A DNA stretch of 64,000 nucleotides from Sphingomonas sp. S2M10. GTDB taxonomy: Bacteria > Pseudomonadota > Alphaproteobacteria > Sphingomonadales > Sphingomonadaceae. The DNA is taken from positions 62,001-126,000 of the forward strand of contig NZ_JAAILI010000080.1 of the NCBI RefSeq assembly GCF_012650175.1, in the 5' to 3' direction. Position numbers and translations under genes: made by a program. The notes under the pieces are model-generated. The model worked only from the letters and a program-made list of their open reading frames with translations. It ran no database searches and had not been told where the DNA came from. This document shows positions 9,070-18,356 of this stretch, piece by piece. Position 1 is the first letter of the stretch. Every line of letters starts with the position of its first letter.

Positions 9070-9885
9070 TTAGAACGCCGCGCTGACCGAGAACACCACC
9101 TGGCTGCCGGCGATGGTCGAACCGTCCTTGGTGCTGGAGAAGTTGGGCAGCAGATATTCGCTCTCGCGCTTGGTGATGCTGGTGTCGACATAGGCGACGC
9201 CGAGCACGACCTTGCCCAGGGCGAGATCCGCGCCGACCAGCCAGTCCGCGTAGCTGCCGGTCGGCGCGACGCTGGTGCCGTTGGGGCCCAGGCCGGGGTT
9301 GCCGTCCGAATAGCCGAGATGCGCCTTGAGCGTGATCGGCGTCTTCGGCACCGCGGTGCTGATGTCGCCCCAGAGATAGAGATTGTCTTCCTTGTCGCCC
9401 TCGCGGCTCTCGGGCGTGTTGCTCCAGTTGCCGAGCGCCTGTTGCGACGGGGCATAGGCGACCCCGGCGAGCGCCGAGACCGGGCCCAGGCTGCCGCTCA
9501 GCTTCACATAGGGCTCGGCGAAGTCGGTCTTGGACGCGCCGCCCGGATACATGTACCAGGTAACGCCCACGTCGAGCGCGGCGCCGCCGCCGATCGGCAG
9601 CTTGTAGCCGCCGACCAGGTCCAGCTCCATGTTGGCGCCGCCGAAGGTGCCCCAACCAGCCAGGTTCGACCCCCAGACCGCGCCGTACAGGCCGCTTTCA
9701 TGCGTGACGGTGAGACCGCCCTGCACAGCCATTTCCTTGTCGGTCTGCGAAACGCCGCGGAAACGGTAGTCCGATACAAGCGCAACGCTGCCGGAGACGG
9801 TCACGGGCTTGGGCGCATCGGTTTCCTGCGCGAATGCGGGCGAGGAGAGGCCGAGCAGGGCTGCGGCGGCAAGACGAATCTTCAT
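9070..9885 (-). CDS. TorF-family putative outer-membrane porin
   Basis: The 271-residue protein begins with a signal peptide (MKIRLAAAALLGLSSPAFA, cleavage before QET). Beta-strand-rich sequence follows, with VALVSDYRFRGVSQTDKE near the mature N-terminus and GLYGAVWGSNLAGWG after it, both typical of this porin-like family. The last residue is phenylalanine (VSAAF), as expected for outer-membrane barrels. I chose the internal ATG because it starts the signal peptide and has AGAGGGA upstream; a longer reading of 66 extra residues is not credible. The substrate is unknown. Confidence 0.85.
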   Translation of the reverse strand: MKIRLAAAALLGLSSPAFAQETDAPKPVTVSGSVALVSDYRFRGVSQTDKEMAVQGGLTVTHESGLYGAVWGSNLAGWGTFGGANMELDLVGGYKLPIGGGAALDVGVTWYMYPGGASKTDFAEPYVKLSGSLGPVSALAGVAYAPSQQALGNWSNTPESREGDKEDNLYLWGDISTAVPKTPITLKAHLGYSDGNPGLGPNGTSVAPTGSYADWLVGADLALGKVVLGVAYVDTSITKRESEYLLPNFSSTKDGSTIAGSQVVFSVSAAF

Positions 9886-10410
9886 GGAACATTCCCTCTC
9901 GGTGTCGAGTGATGTTCCAACCTGCGTCGGCGCGGCGACCCATTCTCGAGGACGGGACTGGCGCTCCTTCCCTATATTTGCGTTGCAGCATGTCCATTTT
10001 ATGGCTGGATTGTAAGGAAATGTTGCTCGTGGCGAAGGGGCTCGCTCGCAATCTTTCGTTACAACCGCGCAAGTGAGGGGCAAAGGCGATCGGCTACAGG
10101 TGTTTGCGAGAGAGATGCCGCGGTGATCGGCGCCGCTGCCATGAAGCAGCCGGGCACCGCACAGCAGGTTGCCGCGCCGCGGCCCGAAGCCTCACGGGCG
10201 GGCAGCAGCGCGCCGGCGCCGCCTACCGAGTTTGATTTCCGTCCCCCCAGAACGGAAAGCCCCGCAGTTGCCCCGGCAGCTGCGGGGCCACTCGTTTCTA
10301 GATCGGGCAGGGGATTGAGATCCGCCGGCGGCCCGCGTCGAGCACGAAAAAGCCCCGCAATCGCTAGGCGAGCGCGGGGCCTTTCGAGACGGTCGTGCGG
10401 GATACGGCGC
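9886..10410. other. Intergenic region without a supported gene
   Basis: About 525 bases lie between two minus-strand genes. It holds a short inverted repeat GGAACAT/ATGTTCC (9886-9892 and 9912-9918) just upstream of the porin start, a GCCCCGCAG/CTGCGGGGC hairpin at 10259-10288, and the terminator listed at 10347-10380. Open frames across it have no recognisable start, codon pattern or homology. Confidence 0.5.
10347..10380 (-). terminator. Rho-independent terminator of the small secreted protein gene
   Basis: Read on the minus strand, GCCCCGC pairs with GCGGGGC across a 15-base loop and is followed by five U residues. It lies 30 bases past the stop at 10411. A second similar hairpin follows at 10259-10288. 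Confidence 0.75.
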
Positions 10411-10692
10411 TTAGCGCGACGCGACCTGCACCTTGGTCACCTTGGGCACGCGGAACGACACGCGGGCGCCGGCGGCGTTGCCATCGACCCAGCCGTTGCG
10501 GACGACAAGGCGGAACTTCTGGTTGCCCGGCTTGGCGACGCCTTCCAGGACCTGCGCGTCACCCTTGGGGGTCGAGGTGTAGACATAGGTCACGCCGTCG
10601 CGGGTGAAGCTGCGGGTGGCAACGTTGTCGGCAGCGAAAGCAGGCGCAGCGGCGAACAGGGTAGCGGCGAGTGCGATGGTGAAACGGGTCAC
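10411..10692 (-). CDS. Small secreted protein, unknown function
   Basis: This 93-residue protein has a clear signal peptide (MTRFTIALAATLFAAAPAFA, cleaved before ADN). A short mature domain follows, rich in beta-type sequence (TRDGVTYVYTS, FRLVVRNGWVDG, RVSFRVPKV). The GTG start has a strong AAGGAGAA six bases upstream, and a U-run terminator follows the gene, so it is probably a monocistronic, well-expressed periplasmic protein. I do not recognise the family. Confidence 0.75.
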   Translation of the reverse strand: MTRFTIALAATLFAAAPAFAADNVATRSFTRDGVTYVYTSTPKGDAQVLEGVAKPGNQKFRLVVRNGWVDGNAAGARVSFRVPKVTKVQVASR

Positions 10693-10931
10693 GATCTTTC
10701 TCCTTCGTGGGTCCAAAAGAGCCAGATCGGCATCCTTCGTATGTTCTTGATAGACAAAATGTTGCGGTGCAGCAGATTCGGCAACCGCAAAGCGCGGGGG
10801 TCTTGATTGCACGCGGCGCAATCGTCCGGCTGCGGGACGAACCGTGCGCCGATGCGATGAGCCGTTAAGCCTGGCAAACTTCTGCGACACTCGACGGTTA
10901 GCAAGGCTTCGACAGTGCGGAGGTTTCGCCC

Positions 10932-12434
10932 GTGGCGGACAAGAGTATCGCGTTGAACCGTTTCGGCCTGGGCGCCCGCCCGGGCGAGGATCCTGGCGCC
11001 GATCCGCGCGCCTGGCTGGAGCAGCAACTCGGCCGGTACGCGCCCGCGCCGCCGGTGCTGGCCAGTCAGCCCCCCAGCGGAACGCTGGTTGCGCAATTCG
11101 CGGACTATCGCGAACGCCTCGGGCAATTGCGGAAAGCGGCGGCCGGCGCCGCGCCGCCGCCGACGCCGGTCGCGATGGCCGCTGCACCGGCCGGTGCGAC
11201 GGCGCCGATGGCCGCGCCGCCGCCTGTGGCGCAGGCGATGGACGATCGGGCCGCGACGTATCGCAAGCAGTTCGGCCAGCAGACCCGCGCGGTCTACAAC
11301 GGCGCCGTCACCGCGCGGGCCCTCGCCGCGATCCAGTCGCCCGCGCCCTTCGCCGAGCGGCTGGTGCATTTCTGGGCCAATCACTTCGCCGTCTCGATCG
11401 ACAAGATGGCGGTGACCAACCTCGCCGGTGCCTTCGAGTTCGAGGCGATCCGGCCGCATGTGATGGGCAGCTTCCGCGACATGCTGTTGGCGGTGGAGCG
11501 CCATCCGGCGATGCTGCTGTTCCTCGACCAGGCGGCGTCGGTGGGGCCCAACAGCCCGCTGGCGGTGCGCGCGGCCAACCGCCCGAAGGTGCGGCGGTCG
11601 CTGGGCCTCAACGAGAATCTCGCGCGCGAGATCCTGGAGCTGCACACCCTCGGCGTCCGCACCGGCTATAGCCAGGCCGATGTGACCGAGTTCGCCCGCG
11701 CGCTGACCGGCTGGACCATCGCGGGCTTCGGGCGCGGCCCGGTGGCGAAGTTCGCCGGCGGCACCGGGCGGCCGGGCGACTTCGTCTATGCCAACGCGCT
11801 GCACGAGCCCGGCACGCGCACGATCCTCGGCAAGCCATGGGCGCAGGCCGGGGAGGCGCAGGCGGCGGCGGTGCTCGACCATCTCGCGACGCATCCCGCC
11901 ACCGCGCGACATATCGCCACCAAGCTCGCCCGCCATTTCGCCGGCGACGACCCGCCGCCGAAGCTGGTCGCGCGGTTGGAGGCGGATTTCCGCAGGACCG
12001 GCGGCGACCTGCCGAGCCTCTACCGCACGCTGATCGCGTCGCCCGAATGCTGGGCGCCGGCCCCGGTCAAGTTCAAGTCGCCCTGGGAATGGTCGATCTC
12101 CGCCCTGCGCGCGGTCGGCACCGAGCAGCTCCAGCCGAACGCGGTGCCGGGGCTGATGGTCCAGCTCGGCCAGCCGGTGTGGAAGCCGGGCTCGCCCGCC
12201 GGGTGGGACGATGTGACCGCCGCCTGGGCCGGGCCGGACGCGGTGCTGCGCCGGGTGGAAGCCGCCGAGCGGATCGCCCAGCGCACCCGCGACCAGATCG
12301 ACCCGCGCGCCCGCGCCGCCGCGCTGTTCCCGGAGGCGCTCAGCCCCGCGACCGCCCAGGCGATCGCGCGGGCGGAAAGCAACAGCCAGGGGGTCGCACT
12401 GCTGCTGGTCGCGCCCGAGTTCCTGCGGAGATAG
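10932..12434 (+). CDS. DUF1800 domain-containing protein
   Basis: The 500-residue protein has hallmarks of the DUF1800 family: ALNRFGLGARPGE at the N-terminus, LVHFWANHFAVSIDK near 150, NENLAREILELHTLGV near 230 and LARALTGWTIAG-type sequence after it. The family is usually encoded next to a DUF1501 protein, as here (4 bases to the next gene). The biochemical role is unknown. No obvious signal peptide is present. A low-complexity Ala/Pro segment lies near 75-100. Confidence 0.88.
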   Translation: MADKSIALNRFGLGARPGEDPGADPRAWLEQQLGRYAPAPPVLASQPPSGTLVAQFADYRERLGQLRKAAAGAAPPPTPVAMAAAPAGATAPMAAPPPVAQAMDDRAATYRKQFGQQTRAVYNGAVTARALAAIQSPAPFAERLVHFWANHFAVSIDKMAVTNLAGAFEFEAIRPHVMGSFRDMLLAVERHPAMLLFLDQAASVGPNSPLAVRAANRPKVRRSLGLNENLAREILELHTLGVRTGYSQADVTEFARALTGWTIAGFGRGPVAKFAGGTGRPGDFVYANALHEPGTRTILGKPWAQAGEAQAAAVLDHLATHPATARHIATKLARHFAGDDPPPKLVARLEADFRRTGGDLPSLYRTLIASPECWAPAPVKFKSPWEWSISALRAVGTEQLQPNAVPGLMVQLGQPVWKPGSPAGWDDVTAAWAGPDAVLRRVEAAERIAQRTRDQIDPRARAAALFPEALSPATAQAIARAESNSQGVALLLVAPEFLRR

Positions 12435-12438
12435 CGTC

Positions 12439-13593
12439 ATGATGCTGCATCGTCGTCACTTGCTCGCCGCCGGCGCCACCGCGCTGATGGTCTCGCCGCT
12501 GGGTGCGCGGATGGCCTTCGCCGCCGCACCGACCGAGCGCCGCTTCGTCTTCCTCCTCCAGCGCGGCGCGGCCGACGGGCTGGGCATCGTCGCACCGGTG
12601 GGCGACCCCGCCTATGCCGGCGCGCGCGGCGACCTTGCCGCCGATTTCGCCAGCGCGCCCAGGCTGGACGGCATGTTCGCGCTGCATCCGGCGATGCCGG
12701 GGCTGCTCGGGCTCTACCAGGCGAAACAGGCGCTGTTCGTCCACGCCGTCGCCTCGCCCTACCGCGACCGCTCGCATTTCGACGGGCAGAATGTGCTCGA
12801 GACCGGCGGCGTCTCGGCCTATCAGCTCAAGGACGGCTGGATGAACCGGCTGCTCCGCCTGTTGCCCCAAGGCGACAAGGCGATCGCGCTGGCCGCGACC
12901 GTGCCGATGGCGCTGCGCGGGCCCGTGGAGGTGGCGAGCTATGCGCCCTCTTCGCTGCCCGACGCCTCGGACGATCTGCTCGCGCGGGTAACCGCGATGT
13001 ACGCGGGCGACAAGCAGCTCCACCCGCTGTGGCAGGAGGCGATGGGGACGCGGGCGCTCACCGGCGATCTCGCCGGCGACGGCGGCAAGCGCGCGGCGGA
13101 TACCGGCGCGCTGGCGGCCAAGCTGCTGTCGGCGCCGGGCGGTGCGCGGATCGCGATGATCGAGACCGGCGGCTGGGACACGCATTCGGGCCAGCGCGGA
13201 CGGCTGGGCGGGCAGCTCAAGGGCCTCGACGCGATGGTCGCGGCGCTGAAGGCGGGGCTGGGGCCGCATTGGGACCATACGCTGGTGGTGGTGGCGACCG
13301 AGTTCGGCCGGACGGTGAAGGCCAACGGCACCGGCGGCACCGATCACGGCACCGGCTCGGTCGCGATGCTGCTCGGCGGCGCGGTGCAGGGCGGCCGGGT
13401 CCAGGCCGACTGGCCGGGACTGGGCGATGCGGCGCTGTACGAGGGGCGGGACCTCAAGCCTACCACCGCGCTCGACGTGCTGATCGCGAGCGCGGTCTCC
13501 AGCCACTTCGCGCTGCCCTCGTCGCGGACGGCGAAGGCGCTGTTCCCGGCGATGACCACGGCGGCGGGGATGGAGGGGTTGGTAAGGGGGTAG
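12439..13593 (+). CDS. DUF1501 domain-containing protein, probable Tat substrate
   Basis: The 384-residue protein starts with a twin-arginine type leader (MMLHRRHLLAAGATALMVSPLG ... FAAAP) and continues with FVFLLQRGAADGL. MIETGGWDTHSGQ (about 235-247) and VVVATEFGRTVKANGTGGTDH are typical of the sulfatase-like DUF1501 family. It is coupled to the DUF1800 gene upstream, and the pair probably acts outside the cytoplasm. tatABC genes are in this same window. The substrate is unknown. Confidence 0.88.
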   Translation: MMLHRRHLLAAGATALMVSPLGARMAFAAAPTERRFVFLLQRGAADGLGIVAPVGDPAYAGARGDLAADFASAPRLDGMFALHPAMPGLLGLYQAKQALFVHAVASPYRDRSHFDGQNVLETGGVSAYQLKDGWMNRLLRLLPQGDKAIALAATVPMALRGPVEVASYAPSSLPDASDDLLARVTAMYAGDKQLHPLWQEAMGTRALTGDLAGDGGKRAADTGALAAKLLSAPGGARIAMIETGGWDTHSGQRGRLGGQLKGLDAMVAALKAGLGPHWDHTLVVVATEFGRTVKANGTGGTDHGTGSVAMLLGGAVQGGRVQADWPGLGDAALYEGRDLKPTTALDVLIASAVSSHFALPSSRTAKALFPAMTTAAGMEGLVRG

Positions 13594-13695
13594 GGGGTAT
13601 TGTTCCGGCATGGCTGGCAAGCCCAAGCCTTCGATTTGATCGGCAGCTGACGACGGAAGGTGGCAGTTTCAGCGCTCGTTCGTTAGGCTGATAAA

Positions 13696-14442
13696 ATGGC
13701 TTCGAGAGACACTCAGCTTCACGTCGTTTTCGGTCGTTCCGCAGCGGCCACTCTGCAACAGTCTTTGAAGGTGGCCAGTCGCGACGGGATTGTTGTCGCG
13801 CCGTATGATGATTTCAGTTTTGGTCCCATAGCATCGGATGATGCGATAGACCGTGGTCGATGGGTCGAGGCTGTGTTGGGCTATTCAGATTGGCAGAGAG
13901 TCTCCCTGGAGAGCTTGCCGGTCTTGAGCGCTTCGATGGAAGCGTACAAGCCGCCCATCGCTTGGGTTTCTCCAGATAGCGCGCAAAGTGTCGCGGGCTT
14001 CTTGTGGTGGCTGTCGCATATGGGAGGCAGGGAATGCCTCGTGCTGGAGGTGTCAGGCCTCAACCTGCTCGGCCCCGACGACATGAGCAAACATATCGAC
14101 CGGGCAGAACTGTGGACGTTTGCAAGGCGCGCAAGCAGCTTGGCCGCATGGAAGAAACTTCAAGCGGAGGATGCTCCGCTACGCGTCTTGGGGCGGAACG
14201 GGTTGGTGTCGGCGCCCATCGAATATTTCGACCAAGCCTTGCTTGGGCACACCACGCCCGAATGGCAAAAGATGGCGAGAATCGTCGCTGGTGTGCTTTC
14301 CGACTTTCATGTCAGCGGCATCTTTCAAACAGGTGATCTAGTCCTGGCCGCTCGGCTCACCGATCTTGCTGAAGCGGGAATATTGGGATGGCGGGGAGAT
14401 CTGGGTCATATGGCTCGCTGCGAAATGAGGCTGCCCCAATGA
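13696..14442 (+). CDS. DUF1835-like protein
   Basis: The 248-residue soluble protein starts LHVVFGRSAAATLQQSLK and has DDFSFGPIA, which resembles the N-terminal domain of DUF1835 proteins. The C-terminal part (about 120-248) would match the accompanying DUF3658-type domain. Function is unknown. Its base composition is visibly lower in GC, with codons such as AGA, TTG, TCT and CAA that are rare in the flanking genes, which suggests recent acquisition. It stands alone between the DUF1501 gene and a palindromic repeat. Confidence 0.65.
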   Translation: MASRDTQLHVVFGRSAAATLQQSLKVASRDGIVVAPYDDFSFGPIASDDAIDRGRWVEAVLGYSDWQRVSLESLPVLSASMEAYKPPIAWVSPDSAQSVAGFLWWLSHMGGRECLVLEVSGLNLLGPDDMSKHIDRAELWTFARRASSLAAWKKLQAEDAPLRVLGRNGLVSAPIEYFDQALLGHTTPEWQKMARIVAGVLSDFHVSGIFQTGDLVLAARLTDLAEAGILGWRGDLGHMARCEMRLPQ

Positions 14443-14498
14443 CTTTGGCAGACTCTGCCGTGCTATACGCTCTGGGCTAGAATAGCTGGCGCGCGCTT

Positions 14499-14638
14499 CC
14501 GATCCTCTCCCACGAGGGGACGTGGAGTTGGAGCGCGAGGGGAGGATTGTACACGCTTGCGGCGCACCCCAGCCCCGACCCGTGATACCCCTCCGTCAGG
14601 CCTTAGGCCTGCCACCTCCCCTTGCAGGAGAGGATCGG
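14499..14638. repeat. Palindromic repeat, family E
   Basis: The 12-bp perfect terminal inverted repeats CCGATCCTCTCC and GGAGAGGATCGG enclose a 140-bp element with an inner AGGCCTTAGGCCT palindrome. It fills most of the gap between the DUF1835-like gene and argS. It resembles other repeats of the window in design but not in sequence. Confidence 0.65.
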
Positions 14639-14711
14639 TACTCCCAATAGGGATGACGGCGCCGCGCCACTGCGCTACAGCCGCCGCTCCCATTCCCCAT
14701 TGGATTGCTCA

Positions 14712-16436
14712 ATGACGCTTTATGCTCGTTTCGCCGCGCATCTGAATCTGGCTCTGGATGCGCTCGTCCTCGCCGGCGATCTGCCTGCGGGGCTGGAGCG
14801 ACGTGCGATCACGGTCGAGCCGCCGCGCGATCCGAGCCATGGCGATCTCGCCACCAATGCCGCGATGGTGCTCGCCAAGCCCGCCGGCACCAATCCGCGC
14901 GCGCTCGCCGAGAAGCTGGTCGCCGAGCTGGAGAAGCTGGATGAGGTCGCCGCCGTGTCGGTCGCCGGCCCCGGCTTCATCAACCTGACGCTGCACGAAG
15001 ACAGCTGGCGCGGCGAAGTCGCCGAGATCCTGCGCGCAGGCGCCGACTATGGCCGCTCGTCGCTGGGCGCGGGGACGACGGTCAACGTCGAGTACGTCTC
15101 GGCCAACCCGACCGGCCCGATGCACATGGGCCATTGCCGCGGCGCGGTGGTGGGCGATGCGCTGGCGAGCCTGCTCGAATATGTCGGCCACAAGGTCATC
15201 CGCGAATATTATGTCAACGACGCCGGCGGCCAGGTCGACGTACTCGCCCGCTCGGCGCATCTGCGCTACCGCGAGGCGCTGGGCGCCACGATCGAGATCC
15301 CCGAGGGCCTGTATCCGGGCGACTATCTGAAGCCGGTCGGCGCGCAGCTCGCCGCCGACTATGGCGACAAATATATCGACGCGCCCGAGAGCGAATGGCT
15401 GGCGCTGTTCCGCAAGACCGCGGTCGCGGCGATGCTCGTCATGATCAAGGACGATCTGGCGCTGCTCGGCATCCATCACGACCTGTTCTCGTCCGAGGCC
15501 GAGCTGCAGGCCGCCGGCAAGCCCGAACAGGCCGAGGCGTGGCTGCGCGAGCGCGGCCTCGTCTATGACGGCGTGCTCGAGGCCCCCAAGGGCGAGACGC
15601 CCGAGGATTGGGAGCCGGTGGAGCTGCCGCTGTTCCGCTCGACGCAGTTCGGGGATGATCAGGATCGCCCGATCAAGAAGTCGAACGGCCAATGGACCTA
15701 TTTCGGCGCCGATCTCGCCTATCACTTCCAGAAGGCGCAGTCGGCCGACCAGCTGATCGACATCTGGGGCGCCGACCATGCCGGCACGGTGAAGCGGATC
15801 GTCGCGGCGGTGCAGGCGCTGACCAGCGGTGAGACCCGCTTCGACGTCAAGCTGGTCCAGATGGTCCGCCTGCTGCGTGCCGGCGAGCCGGTGAAGATGT
15901 CCAAGCGCGCGGGCAACTTCGTGACGCTGGCGGATGTGGTGCGCGAAGTAGGCAAGGACGTGGTGCGCTTCACCATGCTCACCCGCAAGGCCGATGCCCA
16001 GATGGACTTCGACTTCGCCAAGGTCCTGGAGACGTCCAAGGAAAACCCCGTCTTCTACGTGCAATACGCCCATGCCCGGGTGGCATCGGTGCATCGCCGC
16101 GCGGCCGAGGCAGGCATCAGCCTGGACGAGGCGGCGGACCTGTCGCTGCTTGATGGCCGCGAACTGGCCGTGGCGAAGCTCGCCGCGCAGTTCCCGCGCG
16201 TGGTGGAAGCGGCGGCCAGCGCCCGCGAGCCGCACCGGATCGCCTTCTATCTCTATGATCTGGCGGCGGAATTCCACGCGCTGTACAATATGGGCAACGA
16301 CTCTGCCGATCGGCGTTTCCTGATCGCGGAGCAGCCGGCGCTGACCCGCGCGCGGCTGTTCTTCGGCCGCTCGATCCAGCAGGTCATCCGCAACGGCCTC
16401 GCGCTGATGGGCGTGGAGGCGGTCGAGGAGATGTGA
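14712..16436 (+). CDS. argS: Arginyl-tRNA synthetase
   Basis: Class I aminoacyl-tRNA synthetase charging tRNA-Arg. It has 574 residues. The HIGH-type motif reads NPTGPMHMGHCRGAVVGD near 125-145 (HMGH), the N-terminal Arg-tRNA recognition domain spans about 1-100, and the C-terminal DALR-type domain ends the protein. The KMSKRAGNFVTLADVV stretch replaces the classical KMSKS. The ATG at 14712 gives the standard start; an upstream in-frame ATG (14622) lies in a repeat and is rejected. The stop overlaps the next start (TGATG). Confidence 0.95.
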   Translation: MTLYARFAAHLNLALDALVLAGDLPAGLERRAITVEPPRDPSHGDLATNAAMVLAKPAGTNPRALAEKLVAELEKLDEVAAVSVAGPGFINLTLHEDSWRGEVAEILRAGADYGRSSLGAGTTVNVEYVSANPTGPMHMGHCRGAVVGDALASLLEYVGHKVIREYYVNDAGGQVDVLARSAHLRYREALGATIEIPEGLYPGDYLKPVGAQLAADYGDKYIDAPESEWLALFRKTAVAAMLVMIKDDLALLGIHHDLFSSEAELQAAGKPEQAEAWLRERGLVYDGVLEAPKGETPEDWEPVELPLFRSTQFGDDQDRPIKKSNGQWTYFGADLAYHFQKAQSADQLIDIWGADHAGTVKRIVAAVQALTSGETRFDVKLVQMVRLLRAGEPVKMSKRAGNFVTLADVVREVGKDVVRFTMLTRKADAQMDFDFAKVLETSKENPVFYVQYAHARVASVHRRAAEAGISLDEAADLSLLDGRELAVAKLAAQFPRVVEAAASAREPHRIAFYLYDLAAEFHALYNMGNDSADRRFLIAEQPALTRARLFFGRSIQQVIRNGLALMGVEAVEEM

Positions 16437-17149
16437 TGCCCGGCCGGTATGACGACAACGAGCGGCTCCCCTGGCTGGAGACGGTGGAGGAAGCCTATGC
16501 GGAACCGCGGCAGGGCCGCGTGTTCGTCACGGTCTTCCTCGCGCTGCTCGTGCTGGGGGCGGCAGGCGGCGTCTATTACTGGCTCAAGCACCAGGCCGCG
16601 CGCGACGGCAACGGCGCGCTGATCGCGGCGCCGGCCGAGCCCTACAAGGTCCGGCCGGACCAGCCGGGCGGCATGCGCGTCGACGGGGAGGGCGATATCG
16701 TCTTCCGCACCAGCCAGGGCGGGCCGAGCGAGGCGGGCATCAATGTCGGCGCGCTGCCCGAGGCGCCGGTCGAGGGGCAGAAGCCGCGCCCGACGCCGCA
16801 GACCGGCCCCAAGGCGAGCAGCAGCGCGACGATCGCGCTGCCCGCGCCGACGCTGGTCAAGTCCACGCCCCGGCCCAAGCCGGCGGCGGCCAGTGGGCCG
16901 GGCGAAGGCTCGGGGGCGCTGGTGCAGCTGGGGGCCTTCCCCAGCGAGGGCGCGGCGAACATCGCCTGGACGCGGATGTCGAAGCGGTTCGCCTATCTCG
17001 CCCCGCTCGGCAAGCTGGTGGTGCCGTTCGCGACCGAGGACGGCAAGACCGTCTACCGCCTGCGGGTGAATGCCGGCAGCAACGGCCAGGCGCGCGAAAT
17101 CTGCGGCAAGCTCAAGGTCGCCGGCGAGAACTGCTTCGTCGCGAGCTAA
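16436..17149 (+). CDS. Membrane-anchored SPOR domain protein
   Basis: The 237-residue bitopic protein has a cytoplasmic N-terminus of about 30 residues and one membrane helix (VFVTVFLALLVLGAAGGVYY, about 23-42). A Pro-rich periplasmic linker follows, then a SPOR domain at about 160-235 (LVQLGAFPSEGAANIAW). SPOR domains bind glycan strands lacking stem peptides at the septum. Its ATG overlaps the argS stop, and nagZ follows; the argS-SPOR-nagZ-scpAB order is common in sphingomonads. Confidence 0.88.
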   Translation: MPGRYDDNERLPWLETVEEAYAEPRQGRVFVTVFLALLVLGAAGGVYYWLKHQAARDGNGALIAAPAEPYKVRPDQPGGMRVDGEGDIVFRTSQGGPSEAGINVGALPEAPVEGQKPRPTPQTGPKASSSATIALPAPTLVKSTPRPKPAAASGPGEGSGALVQLGAFPSEGAANIAWTRMSKRFAYLAPLGKLVVPFATEDGKTVYRLRVNAGSNGQAREICGKLKVAGENCFVAS

Positions 17150-17190
17150 GAGGGGTTGCGGGCGAGGGCGGATCGGCTAGGCCTGCGCCC

Positions 17191-18192
17191 ATGAAGCCCG
17201 TGATCTTCGGCCTGTCCGGCCCGACGCTTACCGACGACGAACGCGCCTTTTTCCGCGAGGCGGCGCCGCTCGGCTACATCCTGTTCAAGCGCAATTGCGT
17301 GGATCCCGAGCAGATGCGCGCGCTCACCGACGAGCTGCGTAGCTTGCACGGGCGCGACGACCTGCCGATCACGATCGACCAGGAGGGCGGCCGCGTCTCC
17401 CGGATGCAGCCGCCGGTCTGGCCGGCCTTCCCGACCGGCGCGGCCTTCGATGCGCTGTACGAGCGCGCGCCGATCTCGGCGATCGAGGCGGCGCGGGCCA
17501 ATGGCCAGGCGCTTGCCGCCATCCTGCGCGCGGCGGGGGTGAACGTGAACCTCGCGCCGATGCTCGACGTGGCCGTCGAGGGCGGCACCCCGGCGATCGG
17601 CGACCGCGCATTCGGGCGCGATCCGATGCGGGTGGCGGCACTCGGCCGGGCGCTGCTCGACGGGCTGCGGCGGGGCGGCGTCGCGGGCGTGATCAAGCAT
17701 ATGCCGGGGCATGGCCGGGCGACGGTCGACAGCCATCTCGAACTGCCGAGGGTGTCGGCGAGCGCCGAAGAACTGGCGACGGACCTGCTGCCGTTCCAGC
17801 GGCTGGCCTCCGCGCCGATCGGCATGACCGCGCATATCGTGTTCGAGGCCTGGGATGCCGAACTGCCAGCAACGCTTTCGCCGACGGTGATCCGCGAGAT
17901 CATCCGCGGGCGGATCGGCTTTGACGGGCTGTTGCTCACCGACGATATCGACATGAAGGCGCTTTCGGGCACCGCGGGCGAAAAGGCCGAACGCGCACTG
18001 GCGGCAGGCTGCGACGTGGTGCTCGATTGCTGGGCGCGGATGCCGGAGATGGTCGAGATCGCCGGGCGGATCGGCGATGCGCCGGCGGTGTGCCTCGAGC
18101 GGCTGGGGCGGGCAATGGGATCGATCGGCGCGGCGGAGGACGTGCCGCTCGCCGAACTGCTGGCCAAGCGGGATGCGCTGCTGGGGGTGTGA
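17191..18192 (+). CDS. nagZ: Beta-N-acetylhexosaminidase NagZ
   Basis: Glycoside hydrolase family 3 enzyme that removes GlcNAc from muropeptides in the cytoplasm during wall recycling. The 333 residues contain IDQEGGRVSRM (about 64-74), the substrate-binding FGRDP (near 144) and the KHMPGHGRATVDSH loop (about 169-182) that carries the catalytic His/Asp pair. VLLTDDIDMKAL, with the nucleophile Asp, follows near 247. It sits between a SPOR protein and scpA. Confidence 0.93.
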   Translation: MKPVIFGLSGPTLTDDERAFFREAAPLGYILFKRNCVDPEQMRALTDELRSLHGRDDLPITIDQEGGRVSRMQPPVWPAFPTGAAFDALYERAPISAIEAARANGQALAAILRAAGVNVNLAPMLDVAVEGGTPAIGDRAFGRDPMRVAALGRALLDGLRRGGVAGVIKHMPGHGRATVDSHLELPRVSASAEELATDLLPFQRLASAPIGMTAHIVFEAWDAELPATLSPTVIREIIRGRIGFDGLLLTDDIDMKALSGTAGEKAERALAAGCDVVLDCWARMPEMVEIAGRIGDAPAVCLERLGRAMGSIGAAEDVPLAELLAKRDALLGV

Positions 18193-18195
18193 CCC

Positions 18196-18314
18196 CTTCT
18201 AGCCCCTCCTCCTTGGAGGAGGGGTTGGGGTGGAGGGATTCCAGAACCTCTCTCGGTCTCTGCGAGACACGGCCCCACCCCCAACCCCTCCCCTGAAGGG
18301 GAGGGGCTTAGAAG
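18196..18314. repeat. Palindromic repeat, family A copy 2
   Basis: It begins CTTCTAGCCCCTCC and ends GGAGGGGCTTAGAAG, with the same GTCTCTGCGAGAC centre as the copies at 13-127 and 53438-53550. It lies three bases after the nagZ stop and before scpA. Confidence 0.85.
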
Positions 18315-18356
18315 TGCGGAATTGCTTGGTGGGGCTCTCCCTCATATGACCACCCC

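Noticed and set aside
10123..10806. Open frame over the intergenic region and the small secreted gene
   Set aside because: It crosses two terminator hairpins and runs antisense to a gene with a strong ribosome binding site; composition is not protein-like.
13685..13715. GGAAG-N17-CGTT site upstream of the DUF1835-like gene, tested as a sigma-EcfG promoter
   Set aside because: The conserved GGAAC box is altered at its last base and the gene is foreign-looking; the match is too weak.
14622..14711. In-frame upstream ATG for argS
   Set aside because: It starts within a palindromic repeat and would add 30 non-homologous residues; the ATG at 14712 begins the known N-terminal domain.
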